The translations under genes were made by a program, and so were the position numbers. Below are positions 32,804-42,888 of a stretch of 64,000 nt of DNA, piece after piece. The DNA is from Mycobacterium kubicae. Its GTDB lineage: Bacteria; Actinomycetota; Actinomycetes; Mycobacteriales; Mycobacteriaceae. Within the stretch, counting starts at the first letter, position 1; each line of letters opens with the position of its first letter. The notes beneath the pieces are model-generated. The model saw only the letters and a list, made by a program, of their open reading frames with translations, did no database searches and was not told the origin of the DNA. The stretch spans positions 5,270,001 through 5,334,000 of the forward strand of contig NZ_CP065047.1 in NCBI RefSeq assembly GCF_015689175.1, read 5' to 3'.

Positions 32804-34957
32804 ATGAGTGACGGCGAGTACGACGCCACTCCTGACCCTCGGCGCGCTGCCGGCGGCCGCGACAAACACCGGCTTACCGTAAAACCGCAGCCGACTCCAG
32901 GCGCCGCGCCGTGGGAGCGGCTGCGGACATCGCCGGTCGACGACGGCTTATCCCGGTGGTCGGCGGGATCGCTCACCGCGACCGCCGCAGATCAAGACAC
33001 GGCTCAAGCCGACGACACCGATTCAGTTGAGGACAGCGCGCCAGCCGGCAACCACATCGACGGCGGCGTCACTGTCGCCGATCTGATCGCCAAGCTCGGC
33101 GCCGCCGTACCCGACCGGCCCAGCCGCCGTCACCTCGCCCCAGACCCGGAACCAGACGACGAGCCGGCACCCGTCGACGAGGTCCACGAGGTCGACGACC
33201 TGCAAGACACCCAGGTCATCCTCAATCCCGCCTACTCCACCGAGTTGCTCTCCGAGCTGCCTGACCTGGGCGCAGCCCACTACCCGGCCGACGACGACAT
33301 CGAGGACAAACCGCGCCGGTGGTCCAAGCCGCGCGGCAAGAAGCCGGCCGCGACGACACCCGACGAGGCACCCGAAACCGCCGCGCCGCGAAAGAAGCGG
33401 CGCCCGATGCTGCTGGCCGGGCGGTCCTTGGCCGCTTTGTTCGCCATCGTGGCACTGGTCATGACCGGCGGGGCGTGGCAGTGGAGTAGCTCGAAGAACA
33501 GCCGAATGAACACGGTCAGCGCGCTGGATCCGCAGTCCGGCGACATCGTCGACCCCAATGCTCAATTCGGCGACGAGAATTTCCTGATCGTCGGGATGGA
33601 CTCGCGGGCCGGGGCCAACGCCGAAGTCGGCGCCGGTGACACCGAGGACGCCGGTGGCGCCCGCTCGGACACGGTCATGCTGGTCAACATCCCGGCGAAC
33701 CGCAAACGAGTGGTCGCGGTGTCGTTCCCCCGCGACCTGGCGATCAATCCGATCCAGTGCGAGGCTTGGAACCCCGACACGCACAAGTACGGGCCGATCT
33801 ACGACGAGAAGAAGGGGACGTGGGGTCCCCGCATGGTCTACACGGAGACCAAGCTCAACTCGGCATTCTCCTATGGTGGTCCCAAATGCCTGGTCAAGGT
33901 CATTCAGAAGCTGTCCGGTCTGAGCATCAACCGTTTCATCGCCGTCGACTTCGTCGGTTTCGCGCGGATGGTCGAGGCGCTCGGCGGGGTCGAGGTGTGC
34001 AGCACCACGCCGCTGCGTGACTACGAGTTGGGCACCGTCCTGGCCCACGCCGGCCGCCAGGTCATTGACGGCCCGACCGCGCTGAACTATGTGCGGGCCC
34101 GTCAGGTCACCACCGAAAGCAACGGTGACTACGGCCGCATCAAACGCCAGCAGTTGTTCTTGTCTTCACTGCTGCGGTCGTTGCTGTCCAACGACACGTT
34201 GATGAACCTCAACAAGCTCAACGACGTCGTCAACCTCTTCATCGGCAACAGCTACGTCGACAACATCAGGACCCAAGACCTGGTCACCCTGGGGCAATCG
34301 TTGCAGCACATGGCCGCCGGCCACGTCACGTTCGTCACCGTGCCGACGGGCGTGACGGACCAGAACGGCGACGAGCCCCCGCGCACGGCCGACATGAAGG
34401 CACTGTTCGCCTCGATTATCAACGACGATCCGCTGCCCCTGGAAAACGACCAGAACGCGCAGACCCTGGGCAGGACCCCGACCACCGCGCCGACGACCAC
34501 GAAGAAGGCGCCTCCGGCGGCCCCGACCAACGAGACCGAGCGGCAGCAGCTCACCACCACCTCGCCGCAAGAAGTCACCGTGCAGGTCTCCAACGGAACC
34601 AGCACCACCGGCTTGGCCACCGTCGCGGCGAACCAACTGCAGCGCAACGGCTTCAACGTGATGACGCCGGACGACTACCCGAACACGTTGAAGACCACCA
34701 CGGTGTTCTTCTCACCGGGCAACGAGCAGGCGGCCGCCACGGTCGCCGCCGCGTTCGGCAGTACGAAGGTGGAACGTGTCACCGGGATCGGACAGGTGGT
34801 CCAGGTGGTGCTGGGACCGGACTTCAGCTCGGTGACGACTCCCCCGCCCAGCGGCTCCTCGGTCAGCGTGCAGATCACCCGCAACTCGAGCAGTCCTACG
34901 ACCAAGCTGCCCGAAGACCTGACGGTGACCAACGCGGCCGACACCACTTGCGAATAG
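32804..34957 (+). CDS. LytR-CpsA-Psr cell-wall glycopolymer ligase-type protein (Rv0822c homologue), 717 aa
   Basis: A long acidic and Pro-rich cytoplasmic N-terminus (1-200) precedes one membrane helix (LLAGRSLAALFAIVALVMTG, about 206-228). The LCP domain (about 260-480) has DENFLIVGMDSRAG, SDTVMLVNIPANRKRVVAVS, PRDLAIN and LNYVRARQVTTESNGDYGRI, the conserved Arg/Asp residues that bind polyprenyl phosphate. A Thr/Pro linker follows. A LytR_C domain (about 590-690) shows QVSNGTSTTGLATVAANQLQ. LCP proteins attach arabinogalactan to peptidoglycan; this larger member may be accessory. ATG 32804 has GGAGG upstream. Confidence 0.9.
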   Translation: MSDGEYDATPDPRRAAGGRDKHRLTVKPQPTPGAAPWERLRTSPVDDGLSRWSAGSLTATAADQDTAQADDTDSVEDSAPAGNHIDGGVTVADLIAKLGAAVPDRPSRRHLAPDPEPDDEPAPVDEVHEVDDLQDTQVILNPAYSTELLSELPDLGAAHYPADDDIEDKPRRWSKPRGKKPAATTPDEAPETAAPRKKRRPMLLAGRSLAALFAIVALVMTGGAWQWSSSKNSRMNTVSALDPQSGDIVDPNAQFGDENFLIVGMDSRAGANAEVGAGDTEDAGGARSDTVMLVNIPANRKRVVAVSFPRDLAINPIQCEAWNPDTHKYGPIYDEKKGTWGPRMVYTETKLNSAFSYGGPKCLVKVIQKLSGLSINRFIAVDFVGFARMVEALGGVEVCSTTPLRDYELGTVLAHAGRQVIDGPTALNYVRARQVTTESNGDYGRIKRQQLFLSSLLRSLLSNDTLMNLNKLNDVVNLFIGNSYVDNIRTQDLVTLGQSLQHMAAGHVTFVTVPTGVTDQNGDEPPRTADMKALFASIINDDPLPLENDQNAQTLGRTPTTAPTTTKKAPPAAPTNETERQQLTTTSPQEVTVQVSNGTSTTGLATVAANQLQRNGFNVMTPDDYPNTLKTTTVFFSPGNEQAAATVAAAFGSTKVERVTGIGQVVQVVLGPDFSSVTTPPPSGSSVSVQITRNSSSPTTKLPEDLTVTNAADTTCE

Positions 34958-34999
34958 CCGATCTGGCGGCGCTTCCCAGCAGTTGGGGGGTTGAGAACG

Positions 35000-35005
35000 T
35001 AGGCT
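35000..35005 (+). promoter_or_regulatory. -10 box TAGGCT for leaderless phoY2
   Basis: TAGGCT fits the mycobacterial TANNNT -10 and ends seven bases before the phoY2 ATG, so the mRNA probably starts at the start codon. Confidence 0.55.
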
Positions 35006-35012
35006 TTATCAC

Positions 35013-35681
35013 ATGCGGACCGCCTATCATGAGCAGCTCGAGGAGCTGTCCGAGCGCCTCGGCGAAATGTGCGGGCTCGCCGGAATGGCGATGGAGCGGG
35101 CAACCCAAGCGTTGTTGCAGGCCGATCTGGTGCTGGCCGAACAAGTGATCTCCGACCACGAGCAGATCGCGCGGATGAGCGCGCGGGCCGAGGAGAGCGC
35201 GTTTGTGTTGCTGGCCTTGCAGGCCCCGGTCGCCGGCGACCTGAGAGCCATCGTCAGCGCCATCCAGATGGTGGCCGACATCGACCGGATGGGCGCGCTG
35301 GCTCTGCACGTGGCCAAGATCGCCCGTCGCCGCCACCCGCAGCACGCCCTACCGGAAGAAGTCAACGGCTACTTCGCCGAAATGGGCCGCGTCGCAGTCG
35401 ATTTGGGCAACAGCGCCCAAGAGGTGGTGCTGTCCCGGGACCCGGAGAAGGCGGCCCGCATTCGCGAAGAAGACGACGCCATGGACGACCTGCACCGCCA
35501 CCTGTTCTCGGTGATGATGGACCGGGAATGGAAACACGGTGTGGCCGCGGCCGTCGACGTCACGTTGCTGGGCCGGTTCTACGAGCGTTTCGCCGACCAC
35601 GCCGTCGAGGTGGCGCGCCGCGTCATCTTCCAGGCGACCGGCAAGTTCCCCGAAGACGAGGCGCCTGCCTCGAACCAGTGA
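35013..35681 (+). CDS. phoY2: PhoU-family phosphate signalling regulator PhoY2, 222 aa
   Basis: A two-repeat helical PhoU protein. The family motif DRMGDHA-type appears as [18 protein letters not shown] in the first repeat and [20 protein letters not shown] in the second, with metal-binding Glu/Asp residues. It starts [20 protein letters not shown]. It signals phosphate status from the Pst transporter to SenX3-RegX3 and is linked to persistence in M. tuberculosis. It is convergent with phoT; the stops are adjacent. Confidence 0.95.
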   Translation: MRTAYHEQLEELSERLGEMCGLAGMAMERATQALLQADLVLAEQVISDHEQIARMSARAEESAFVLLALQAPVAGDLRAIVSAIQMVADIDRMGALALHVAKIARRRHPQHALPEEVNGYFAEMGRVAVDLGNSAQEVVLSRDPEKAARIREEDDAMDDLHRHLFSVMMDREWKHGVAAAVDVTLLGRFYERFADHAVEVARRVIFQATGKFPEDEAPASNQ

Positions 35682-36458
35682 TCAGCCGAAGCGGCCGGAG
35701 ATGTAATCCTCGGTCGCCCGCTTGCTGGGGTTGGAAAAGATCTTCTCGGTGTCGTCGATCTCGACCAGGCGCCCCGGTCTGCCTACGGCCTCGAGGTTGA
35801 AGAACGCGGTCTGATCGCTCACCCGGGCGGCCTGCTGCATGTTGTGGGTGACGATGACGATGGTGTAGTCCTGCTTGAGCTCGCTGATCAGATCTTCGAT
35901 CGCCATGGTCGAGATCGGGTCGAGCGCCGAACAGGGCTCGTCCATCAGCAACACGTCGGGTTGCACCGCGATCGCGCGCGCGATACACAACCGCTGCTGC
36001 TGCCCGCCGGACAGGCCGCCGCCGGGCTTGTCCAACCGGTCTTTCACCTCGTCCCACAGGTTGGCCCCGCGCAGCGACGATTCGGCCGTCTCGTTGAGCA
36101 CCTTCCGGCTGCGGATGCCCTGCAGCTTCAGACCGGCGACCACGTTGTCGCGAATCGACATCGCGGGAAACGGGTTGGGCCGCTGGAATACCATGCCGAT
36201 CGCCCGGCGCACCCCGACGGGGTCGATCCGCGGGCCGTAGATGTTCTCGTCGTCGAGCAGCACGCTACCTTCGACCCGGGCGCCGGGGATCACCTCGTGC
36301 ATGCGGTTCAGCGTGCGCAGCACGGTCGTCTTGCCGCAGCCCGACGGACCGATGAAGGCCGTCACGCTGCGCGGCAGCACCGACAGTGTCACGTCGGCAA
36401 CCGCGTGAAACGACCCGTAGAAAATGTTGACCGCTTCGAGGTCCAACCGTTTAGCCAC
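35682..36458 (-). CDS. phoT: Phosphate ABC transporter ATP-binding protein PhoT (PstB), 258 aa
   Basis: Start GTG 36458 gives [20 protein letters not shown] and 258 residues as in Rv0820. Walker [14 protein letters not shown]-loop [11 protein letters not shown], signature [15 protein letters not shown], Walker [14 protein letters not shown] and switch His THNMQQ are all present. It energises phosphate import at the membrane. The permease genes pstC and pstA that usually lie between pstS and phoT are missing here, so it must pair with permeases encoded elsewhere. The in-frame sequence upstream of the start looks like a permease remnant. Confidence 0.95.
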   Translation of the reverse strand: MAKRLDLEAVNIFYGSFHAVADVTLSVLPRSVTAFIGPSGCGKTTVLRTLNRMHEVIPGARVEGSVLLDDENIYGPRIDPVGVRRAIGMVFQRPNPFPAMSIRDNVVAGLKLQGIRSRKVLNETAESSLRGANLWDEVKDRLDKPGGGLSGGQQQRLCIARAIAVQPDVLLMDEPCSALDPISTMAIEDLISELKQDYTIVIVTHNMQQAARVSDQTAFFNLEAVGRPGRLVEIDDTEKIFSNPSKRATEDYISGRFG

Positions 36459-36586
36459 GCACACCTCCTCACCTTCAATACTGCCTAACTCTGCGCGGGG
36501 CCATCCGCCGCACGACCATCCTGGCCCAACATTGTTGATCGCGATCAGCAAAATCAGCGTCAGCGCCGCACCTGTCGCATATCCGG
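36459..36586 (-). pseudogene. Possible remnant of a PstA/PstC permease C-terminus
   Basis: Between pstS and phoT one minus-strand frame reads [20 protein letters not shown] and continues in frame into phoT. A single hydrophobic helix without a start suits the last membrane segment of a deleted permease gene. Short and unproven. Confidence 0.35.
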
Positions 36587-37702
36587 CTACTGCAGTGCAT
36601 TGATCGCGGCGATCAGGCGCTCTTTCAGTTTATCGGGCAGGGGGACGTAACCGGCTGCCGTGAGACCGTTCTGCCCGCTATCCACCGCGGTGGTGAGGAA
36701 GGCTTTGATCGCCGCGGCGGTGTCGGAGTCGTACCCGCTCGAGCACACGATCTCATAGCTGGCCAGCACCAGAGGGTAAGCGTTCGGTTCCTGGGTGCCG
36801 TACAGCGAACTCAGTTCGAGCACCAGGTCGTTGCCGGCGGCCAGGACCGTGACGGCGTTGACGGCGTTACGGGCGGTTTCGTCGGTCAGCGCTACGACGC
36901 CGGTGCCGGTGTTGATCTGGGCGAACGGCACCCCGGCCTGATCGGCGAAACCCTTCTCCACGTACCCGATCGATCCGGGCGTCGACCGCACGGACTGGAT
37001 GACACCGGCCGACCGTTGCGCGCCTTGCCCGACTCCGCCCTGGAAGTTGCTGCCGACGCCTTTGGTCCAGCTCTGCGGCGCGGCCGCGGTCAGATACTTC
37101 TGGAAGTTGTCGGTGGTACCCGATGAGTCGCTGCGGTAGATCGGAACGATGCGCGTATTAGGCAGGCGCACACCGGGATTCAGGGTGGCCAGCAGCGGGT
37201 CGTTCCAGGTGCGGATCGCACCGCCGAAGATCTTGGCCAGCGCGTCCGCATCCACGATCAACGTGGGCACCTCAGGTAGGTTGTAGGCCAACGCAATTGG
37301 GCCGAACACCAGCGGCAGGTCCCACGCCGCGTTCCCCTTGCACCGCGCGGCGGCCGGCGCAATCTGTGTTGCCACCAACGGCGAGTCCGATCCGGCGAAG
37401 TCGACGTGCCCGGCGATGAACTGCTCACGCCCAGCGCCGGACCCGGTCGGGTTATAGGAGACCGTCTTGCCCGGACACGCCTGGGCCCACACCTTATTGA
37501 ACAGCGCCATCGCATTCTGCTGGGCGGTGGAACCCTCGGCGGTCACGGTGTTCTTACCGCCGCAAGCCACCGACTGCGGCGGGGCCCCCAAACCCGGGAT
37601 GGAGCCGGCGTGACGGTTGTCCGCACCGCCGCAGGCGGTAACCAACGCGCTGCACACCGTCACCGCCGCGGCGATCACCGCCGCTGCGCCCGTTCGTCTC
37701 AC
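36587..37702 (-). CDS. pstS: Phosphate-binding lipoprotein PstS, 371 aa
   Basis: A signal peptide with lipobox ([10 protein letters not shown], acylated Cys24) is followed by the PstS fold. Phosphate-binding motifs are [42 protein letters not shown] and [16 protein letters not shown]. It captures phosphate outside the membrane for the Pst importer. It lies between phoT and mshD, a place empty in M. tuberculosis but occupied by pstSCA in fast growers such as M. smegmatis (from memory). The permease genes are absent. Confidence 0.95.
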   Translation of the reverse strand: MRRTGAAAVIAAAVTVCSALVTACGGADNRHAGSIPGLGAPPQSVACGGKNTVTAEGSTAQQNAMALFNKVWAQACPGKTVSYNPTGSGAGREQFIAGHVDFAGSDSPLVATQIAPAAARCKGNAAWDLPLVFGPIALAYNLPEVPTLIVDADALAKIFGGAIRTWNDPLLATLNPGVRLPNTRIVPIYRSDSSGTTDNFQKYLTAAAPQSWTKGVGSNFQGGVGQGAQRSAGVIQSVRSTPGSIGYVEKGFADQAGVPFAQINTGTGVVALTDETARNAVNAVTVLAAGNDLVLELSSLYGTQEPNAYPLVLASYEIVCSSGYDSDTAAAIKAFLTTAVDSGQNGLTAAGYVPLPDKLKERLIAAINALQ

Positions 37703-37772
37703 CGATCTCGCTTCCGTTCCTGACCTATTGCCAGGCCGCGGACAAAGTATGCGCCGGCCCGCAGGGCAGGTC

Positions 37773-39457
<1,685 letters not shown>

Positions 39458-39554
39458 GCCCCTCCAGCGTCGTGGGAAAGGCATCTCCCATGGTTCGTCA
39501 ACACGAGACGTCAATGGCCAGCTCACCTAACGATAACTTGCCCGCTACATTTCG

Positions 39555-39627
39555 GCCTGGTGACGAGGCGGTCCGGGACGGAGCGCTGAGGAACCGGGCA
39601 ATCCGGCTACAGCCTGGTGACGAGGCG
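39555..39627. repeat. 16-bp direct repeat in the glnR-lmeA divergent gap
   Basis: GCCTGGTGACGAGGCG occurs exactly at 39555-39570 and 39612-39627, 57 bases apart, just ahead of lmeA. It could be a regulator-binding pair or a small duplication. Confidence 0.5.
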
Positions 39628-39648
39628 TTTCGCGAGAAGGGCCACAAT

Positions 39649-40461
39649 ATGCGGATGCGCAAGGTGTGGGTCGGGGCGACCGTCGTCGCGGTCACCGTCG
39701 GCGTCCTCGCCATGGCTGCCATCGGCGTCGACTACGGCACCAGCATCTACGCCGAGTACCGTCTGTCCACCAACGTGCGCAAGGCAGCAAACCTGGAAGC
39801 CGACCCCTTCATCGCCATCCTGGCCTTTCCCTTCATCCCGCAGGCCATGCGCGAGCACTACAACGAGCTGGAGATCAAAGCGAACGCGGTCGAGCACGCG
39901 GCGGTCGGCAAGGCCACGCTGGAGGCGACCATGCATTCGGTCGACTTGACCGACGCATCGTGGCTGATCAGGCCCGATGCCAAGCTGCCGGTGGGCAAGT
40001 TGGAAAGCCGCATCATCATCGACTCGGTGCATTTGGGCCGCTACCTGGGGATCAGCGACCTGATGGTGGAAGCGCCACAGCAGGAGTCCAACGACGCCAC
40101 CGGCGGCACCACCGAATCCGGCATCTCCGGCAGCCACGGCCTGGTGTTCAGCGGCACCCCCAAAGCCGCCCACTTTGATCACCGGGTCAGCGTCTCGGTC
40201 GATCTGTCGGTTGCGCCCGAGGACAAGACCACCCTGATCATGACCCCGACCGGGGTGCTGACCGGACCCAACACCGCCGACCAGACCGTCCCCGACGACA
40301 AGCTCGACGCGGTCCTGCGCGCCTTCAGCAGCAGGCTGCCCGACCAGAATCTGCCGTTCGGGGTGGCGCCCAACACCGTCGGCGCGCGCGGTTCGGACGT
40401 CATCATGGAAGGCATCACCAGGAACGTGACGGTCACCCTCGACGGGTTCAAGCAGTCCTGA
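39649..40461 (+). CDS. lmeA: Lipomannan elongation factor LmeA-type protein (DUF2993), 270 aa
   Basis: ATG 39649 gives 270 residues, equal to Rv0817c. An N-terminal membrane anchor or signal (KVWVGATVVAVTVGVLAMAA) is followed by a lipid-binding DUF2993 domain: VRKAANLEADPFIAILAFPF, YNELEIKANAVEHAAVGKAT, VSVSVDLSVAPEDK. LmeA is a periplasmic phospholipid-binding protein needed for mannan elongation of lipomannan. GAGAAGG precedes the start. Divergent from glnR. Confidence 0.9.
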   Translation: MRMRKVWVGATVVAVTVGVLAMAAIGVDYGTSIYAEYRLSTNVRKAANLEADPFIAILAFPFIPQAMREHYNELEIKANAVEHAAVGKATLEATMHSVDLTDASWLIRPDAKLPVGKLESRIIIDSVHLGRYLGISDLMVEAPQQESNDATGGTTESGISGSHGLVFSGTPKAAHFDHRVSVSVDLSVAPEDKTTLIMTPTGVLTGPNTADQTVPDDKLDAVLRAFSSRLPDQNLPFGVAPNTVGARGSDVIMEGITRNVTVTLDGFKQS

Positions 40462-40523
40462 TGCCCTCGGCACCCCCGAGGGCCGGCGGTGACCGCTGTT
40501 GGCTTGATCACCGTGTTATTAGG

Positions 40524-40529
40524 TAAGCT
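40524..40529 (+). promoter_or_regulatory. -10 box TAAGCT for the leaderless Cys-rich leader peptide
   Basis: TAAGCT fits TANNNT and ends seven bases before the GTG start of the leader peptide, typical of mycobacterial leaderless transcripts. Confidence 0.6.
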
Positions 40530-40536
40530 GACCGGC

Positions 40537-40626
40537 GTGCCAGCCCGCATCGAGCCCTCGCTCACCAAGCGCCGCACAGTCGACCTGTGCCGCTGCGCGG
40601 GCTGTTGCTGTTGCTGTAGCTGCTGA
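40537..40626 (+). CDS. Polycysteine leader peptide upstream of cysA2, 29 aa
   Basis: GTG 40537 begins VPARIEPSLTKRRTVDLCRC, ending in AGCCCCCSC before TGA. Nine cysteines in the last 12 codons make translation speed depend on charged tRNA-Cys. Leaderless, polycysteine-ending upstream ORFs are known in mycobacteria to control downstream sulfur genes by cysteine-responsive attenuation. The 207 bases between its stop and cysA2 would contain the pairing elements. No ribosome-binding site is needed because of the TAAGCT promoter. Confidence 0.85.
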   Translation: MPARIEPSLTKRRTVDLCRCAGCCCCCSC

Positions 40627-40833
40627 GTAGCCGCGCCCAACCCCGCGCAGCACTCCGAGCAGCGCGAAGGCCGCGCATGTCTCGCAATCGATTTCGTGCA
40701 ACAGGCGTATCTAGGAGTAATCCGTGTCGAGCAGGAACACCGCCCCGGTGGCGGTCGTCGCTGTTCGCTGTGCGACCCTGGCCGCCGTTCTGACTCCCAC
40801 CACCTGATAGAAGCAATCGAAAGGACCCCTACC

Positions 40834-41667
40834 ATGGCACGCTCCGACGTCCTGGTCTCCGCTGACTGGGCCGAGAGCAATCTCGACGCCGCCGACGTCG
40901 TCTTCGTAGAAGTAGATGAAGACACCAGCGCTTACGACGACGGGCACATCGCCGGGGCGATCAAGCTGGACTGGCGAACCGACCTGCAGGATCCGGTCAA
41001 GCGCGACTTCGTCGACGCCCAGCAATTCTCCAAACTGCTGTCCGACCGCGGCATCTCCAACGACGACACGGTGATCCTCTACGGCGGAAACAACAACTGG
41101 TTCGCCGCCTATGCGTACTGGTACTTCAAGCTCTACGGCCACGAGAAGGTCAAGCTGCTCGACGGTGGGCGCAAGAAGTGGGAACTCGACGCCCGCCCCT
41201 TGTCCAGCGACCCGGTCACCAGGCCGGCGACCTCCTACACCGCGTCGCCCCCGGACAACTCCATCCGCGCCTTCCGCGACGAGGTCATCTCCGCCATCAA
41301 CACCAAGAACCTGGTCGACGTGCGCTCCCCCGACGAGTTCTCCGGCAAGATCCTGGCGCCGGCGCACCTGCCCCAGGAGCAGAGTCAGCGACCCGGTCAC
41401 ATTCCCGGCGCCATCAACGTGCCGTGGAGCAAGGCCGCTAACGAGGACGGCACCTTCAAGTCCGACGAGGAGTTGGCCAAGCTCTACGCCGACGCCGGCT
41501 TGGACGGCGAGAAGGAAACGATTGCCTACTGCCGGATCGGGGAGCGTTCCTCGCACACCTGGTTTGTGCTGAGCGAATTGCTGGGACACCGGAATGTCAA
41601 GAACTACGACGGCAGTTGGACGGAATACGGCTCCCTGGTGGGTGCCCCGATCGAGTTGGGAAGCTGA
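40834..41667 (+). CDS. cysA2: Thiosulfate sulfurtransferase CysA2 (rhodanese), 277 aa
   Basis: Two rhodanese domains: ADVVFVEVDEDTSAYDDGHI in the first, NLVDVRSPDEFSGKILAPAH in the second. The active-site loop with catalytic Cys is YCRIGERSSHTW. It transfers sulfane sulfur to thiol acceptors and supports cofactor sulfur supply. ATG 40834 follows GAAAGGA. The length of 277 equals the M. tuberculosis protein. Co-transcribed with sseC2, whose ATG is one base past its stop; controlled by the Cys-rich leader. Confidence 0.95.
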   Translation: MARSDVLVSADWAESNLDAADVVFVEVDEDTSAYDDGHIAGAIKLDWRTDLQDPVKRDFVDAQQFSKLLSDRGISNDDTVILYGGNNNWFAAYAYWYFKLYGHEKVKLLDGGRKKWELDARPLSSDPVTRPATSYTASPPDNSIRAFRDEVISAINTKNLVDVRSPDEFSGKILAPAHLPQEQSQRPGHIPGAINVPWSKAANEDGTFKSDEELAKLYADAGLDGEKETIAYCRIGERSSHTWFVLSELLGHRNVKNYDGSWTEYGSLVGAPIELGS

Positions 41668-41668
41668 C

Positions 41669-41971
41669 ATGTGCACTGCACCGAAACAAGGACTGACCTT
41701 GCCTGCGAGCGTCGACCTGGAAAAAGAGACCGTGATCACCGGCCGCGTCGTGGACGGTCAGGGGCAAGCCGTCGGCGGCGCGTTCGTGCGGCTGCTCGAC
41801 TCCTCTGACGAGTTCACCGCTGAGGTCGTGGCGTCGGCTACCGGCGACTTCCGGTTCTTCGCCGCGCCGGGCACCTGGACGCTGCGTGCCTTGTCGGCGG
41901 TGGGCAACGGTGACGCCGTGGTGGCGCCGTCCGGCGCCGGCGTCCACGAGGTCGACGTCAAGATCGCCTGA
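41669..41971 (+). CDS. sseC2: SseC2-type sulfur metabolism protein (DUF1416), 100 aa
   Basis: MCTAPKQGLTLPASVDLEKE continues into VITGRVVDGQGQAVGGAFVR and VVASATGDFRFFAAPGTWTL, a transthyretin-like beta-sandwich with a near-N-terminal Cys. It always follows cysA2 in mycobacteria and is thought to act with the sulfurtransferase. Length 100 as in SseC. Confidence 0.93.
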   Translation: MCTAPKQGLTLPASVDLEKETVITGRVVDGQGQAVGGAFVRLLDSSDEFTAEVVASATGDFRFFAAPGTWTLRALSAVGNGDAVVAPSGAGVHEVDVKIA

Positions 41972-42027
41972 CCGGGCGGCTGCCCCGGGCTGATCCGGGG
42001 GTGCGGCCACTGTCGGACAAAGACGCT

Positions 42028-42033
42028 TAGACT
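42028..42033 (+). promoter_or_regulatory. -10 box TAGACT for the leaderless 32-aa membrane peptide
   Basis: TAGACT ends seven bases before the GTG of the small gene. The spacing is the same as at 40524 and 35000. Confidence 0.6.
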
Positions 42034-42040
42034 CGTCTTC

Positions 42041-42139
42041 GTGGTGCTGTTCTACGAGATCATGCTGGTCGTTGTGACCGTGGTCATCGCTTGGTTCGCG
42101 CTGTATGCGCTGTACCGGCTGATCACCGACGAGTCGTGA
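42041..42139 (+). CDS. Small single-helix membrane protein, 32 aa
   Basis: GTG 42041 begins [20 protein letters not shown] and ends [11 protein letters not shown] before TGA. One transmembrane helix has a short charged tail. Its stop overlaps the GTG start of the nitrobindin-like gene (GTGA), and a TANNNT box seven bases upstream marks a leaderless promoter. It is too short for routine annotation. It probably sits in the membrane beside or as regulator of the downstream protein (inference). Confidence 0.7.
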   Translation: MVLFYEIMLVVVTVVIAWFALYALYRLITDES

Positions 42140-42804
42140 CCCACGCCGACGACCATGACGAGGCGATCACCCCGGTTACCTCCGGCGATCGCGCCGTTGC
42201 CGCTGCGGCCGAACGCGCCAAGGTGACCGCAACGCGCAATATCCCCGCCTTCGACGACCTGCCAATCCCCGCCGATACGGCGAACCTGCGCGAAGGCGCC
42301 AACCTCAACGACGCGCTGCTGGCGCTGCTGCCGCTGGTCGGCGTGTGGCGCGGTGAAGGAGAAGGCCGCGGCGCCGACGGCGACTACCGGTTCGGCCAGC
42401 AAATCGTCGTCTCCCACGACGGCGGCGACTACCTGAACTGGGAAGCCCGCTCCTGGCGGCTGACCGAAACCGGCGACTATCAGGAGCCGGGTTTGCGCGA
42501 GACCGGCTATTGGCGGTTCGTCACCGATCCCTACGACCCCTCCGAATCCCAGGCAATCGAGCTGCTGCTGGCCCACTCGGCCGGATACGTCGAGTTGTTC
42601 TACGGGCGACCGCGCAACGCATCGTCGTGGGAGCTGGTCACCGATGCCCTGGCCCGCAGTCGTTCGGGCGTGCTGGTGGGCGGCGCGAAACGCCTCTACG
42701 GGATCGTCGAAGGCGGCGACCTGGCCTACGTCGAGGAGCGGGTCGACGCCGACGGCGCGCTGGTGCCGCATCTGTCCGCCCGGCTGTCCCGGTTCGTCGG
42801 GTAA
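42136..42804 (+). CDS. Nitrobindin/FABP-like beta-barrel protein (Rv0813c homologue), 222 aa
   Basis: GTG 42136 is coupled to the 32-aa gene. The N-terminus is Ala-rich; the barrel begins at [20 protein letters not shown] and has [25 protein letters not shown] and [20 protein letters not shown]. This matches the THAP4/nitrobindin heme-barrel fold of Rv0813c. Family members bind heme and may handle NO or peroxynitrite, or bind fatty acids. Cytoplasmic. Confidence 0.9.
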   Translation: MTHADDHDEAITPVTSGDRAVAAAAERAKVTATRNIPAFDDLPIPADTANLREGANLNDALLALLPLVGVWRGEGEGRGADGDYRFGQQIVVSHDGGDYLNWEARSWRLTETGDYQEPGLRETGYWRFVTDPYDPSESQAIELLLAHSAGYVELFYGRPRNASSWELVTDALARSRSGVLVGGAKRLYGIVEGGDLAYVEERVDADGALVPHLSARLSRFVG

Positions 42805-42888
42805 CTCACCGCCTCAAGCGTCCTGCTGCGTGTACTGTTCGCGGGTTAGCAGCCCCCGGGCAGCCGGTTGCGCGAAGGAGGTCGGCGG

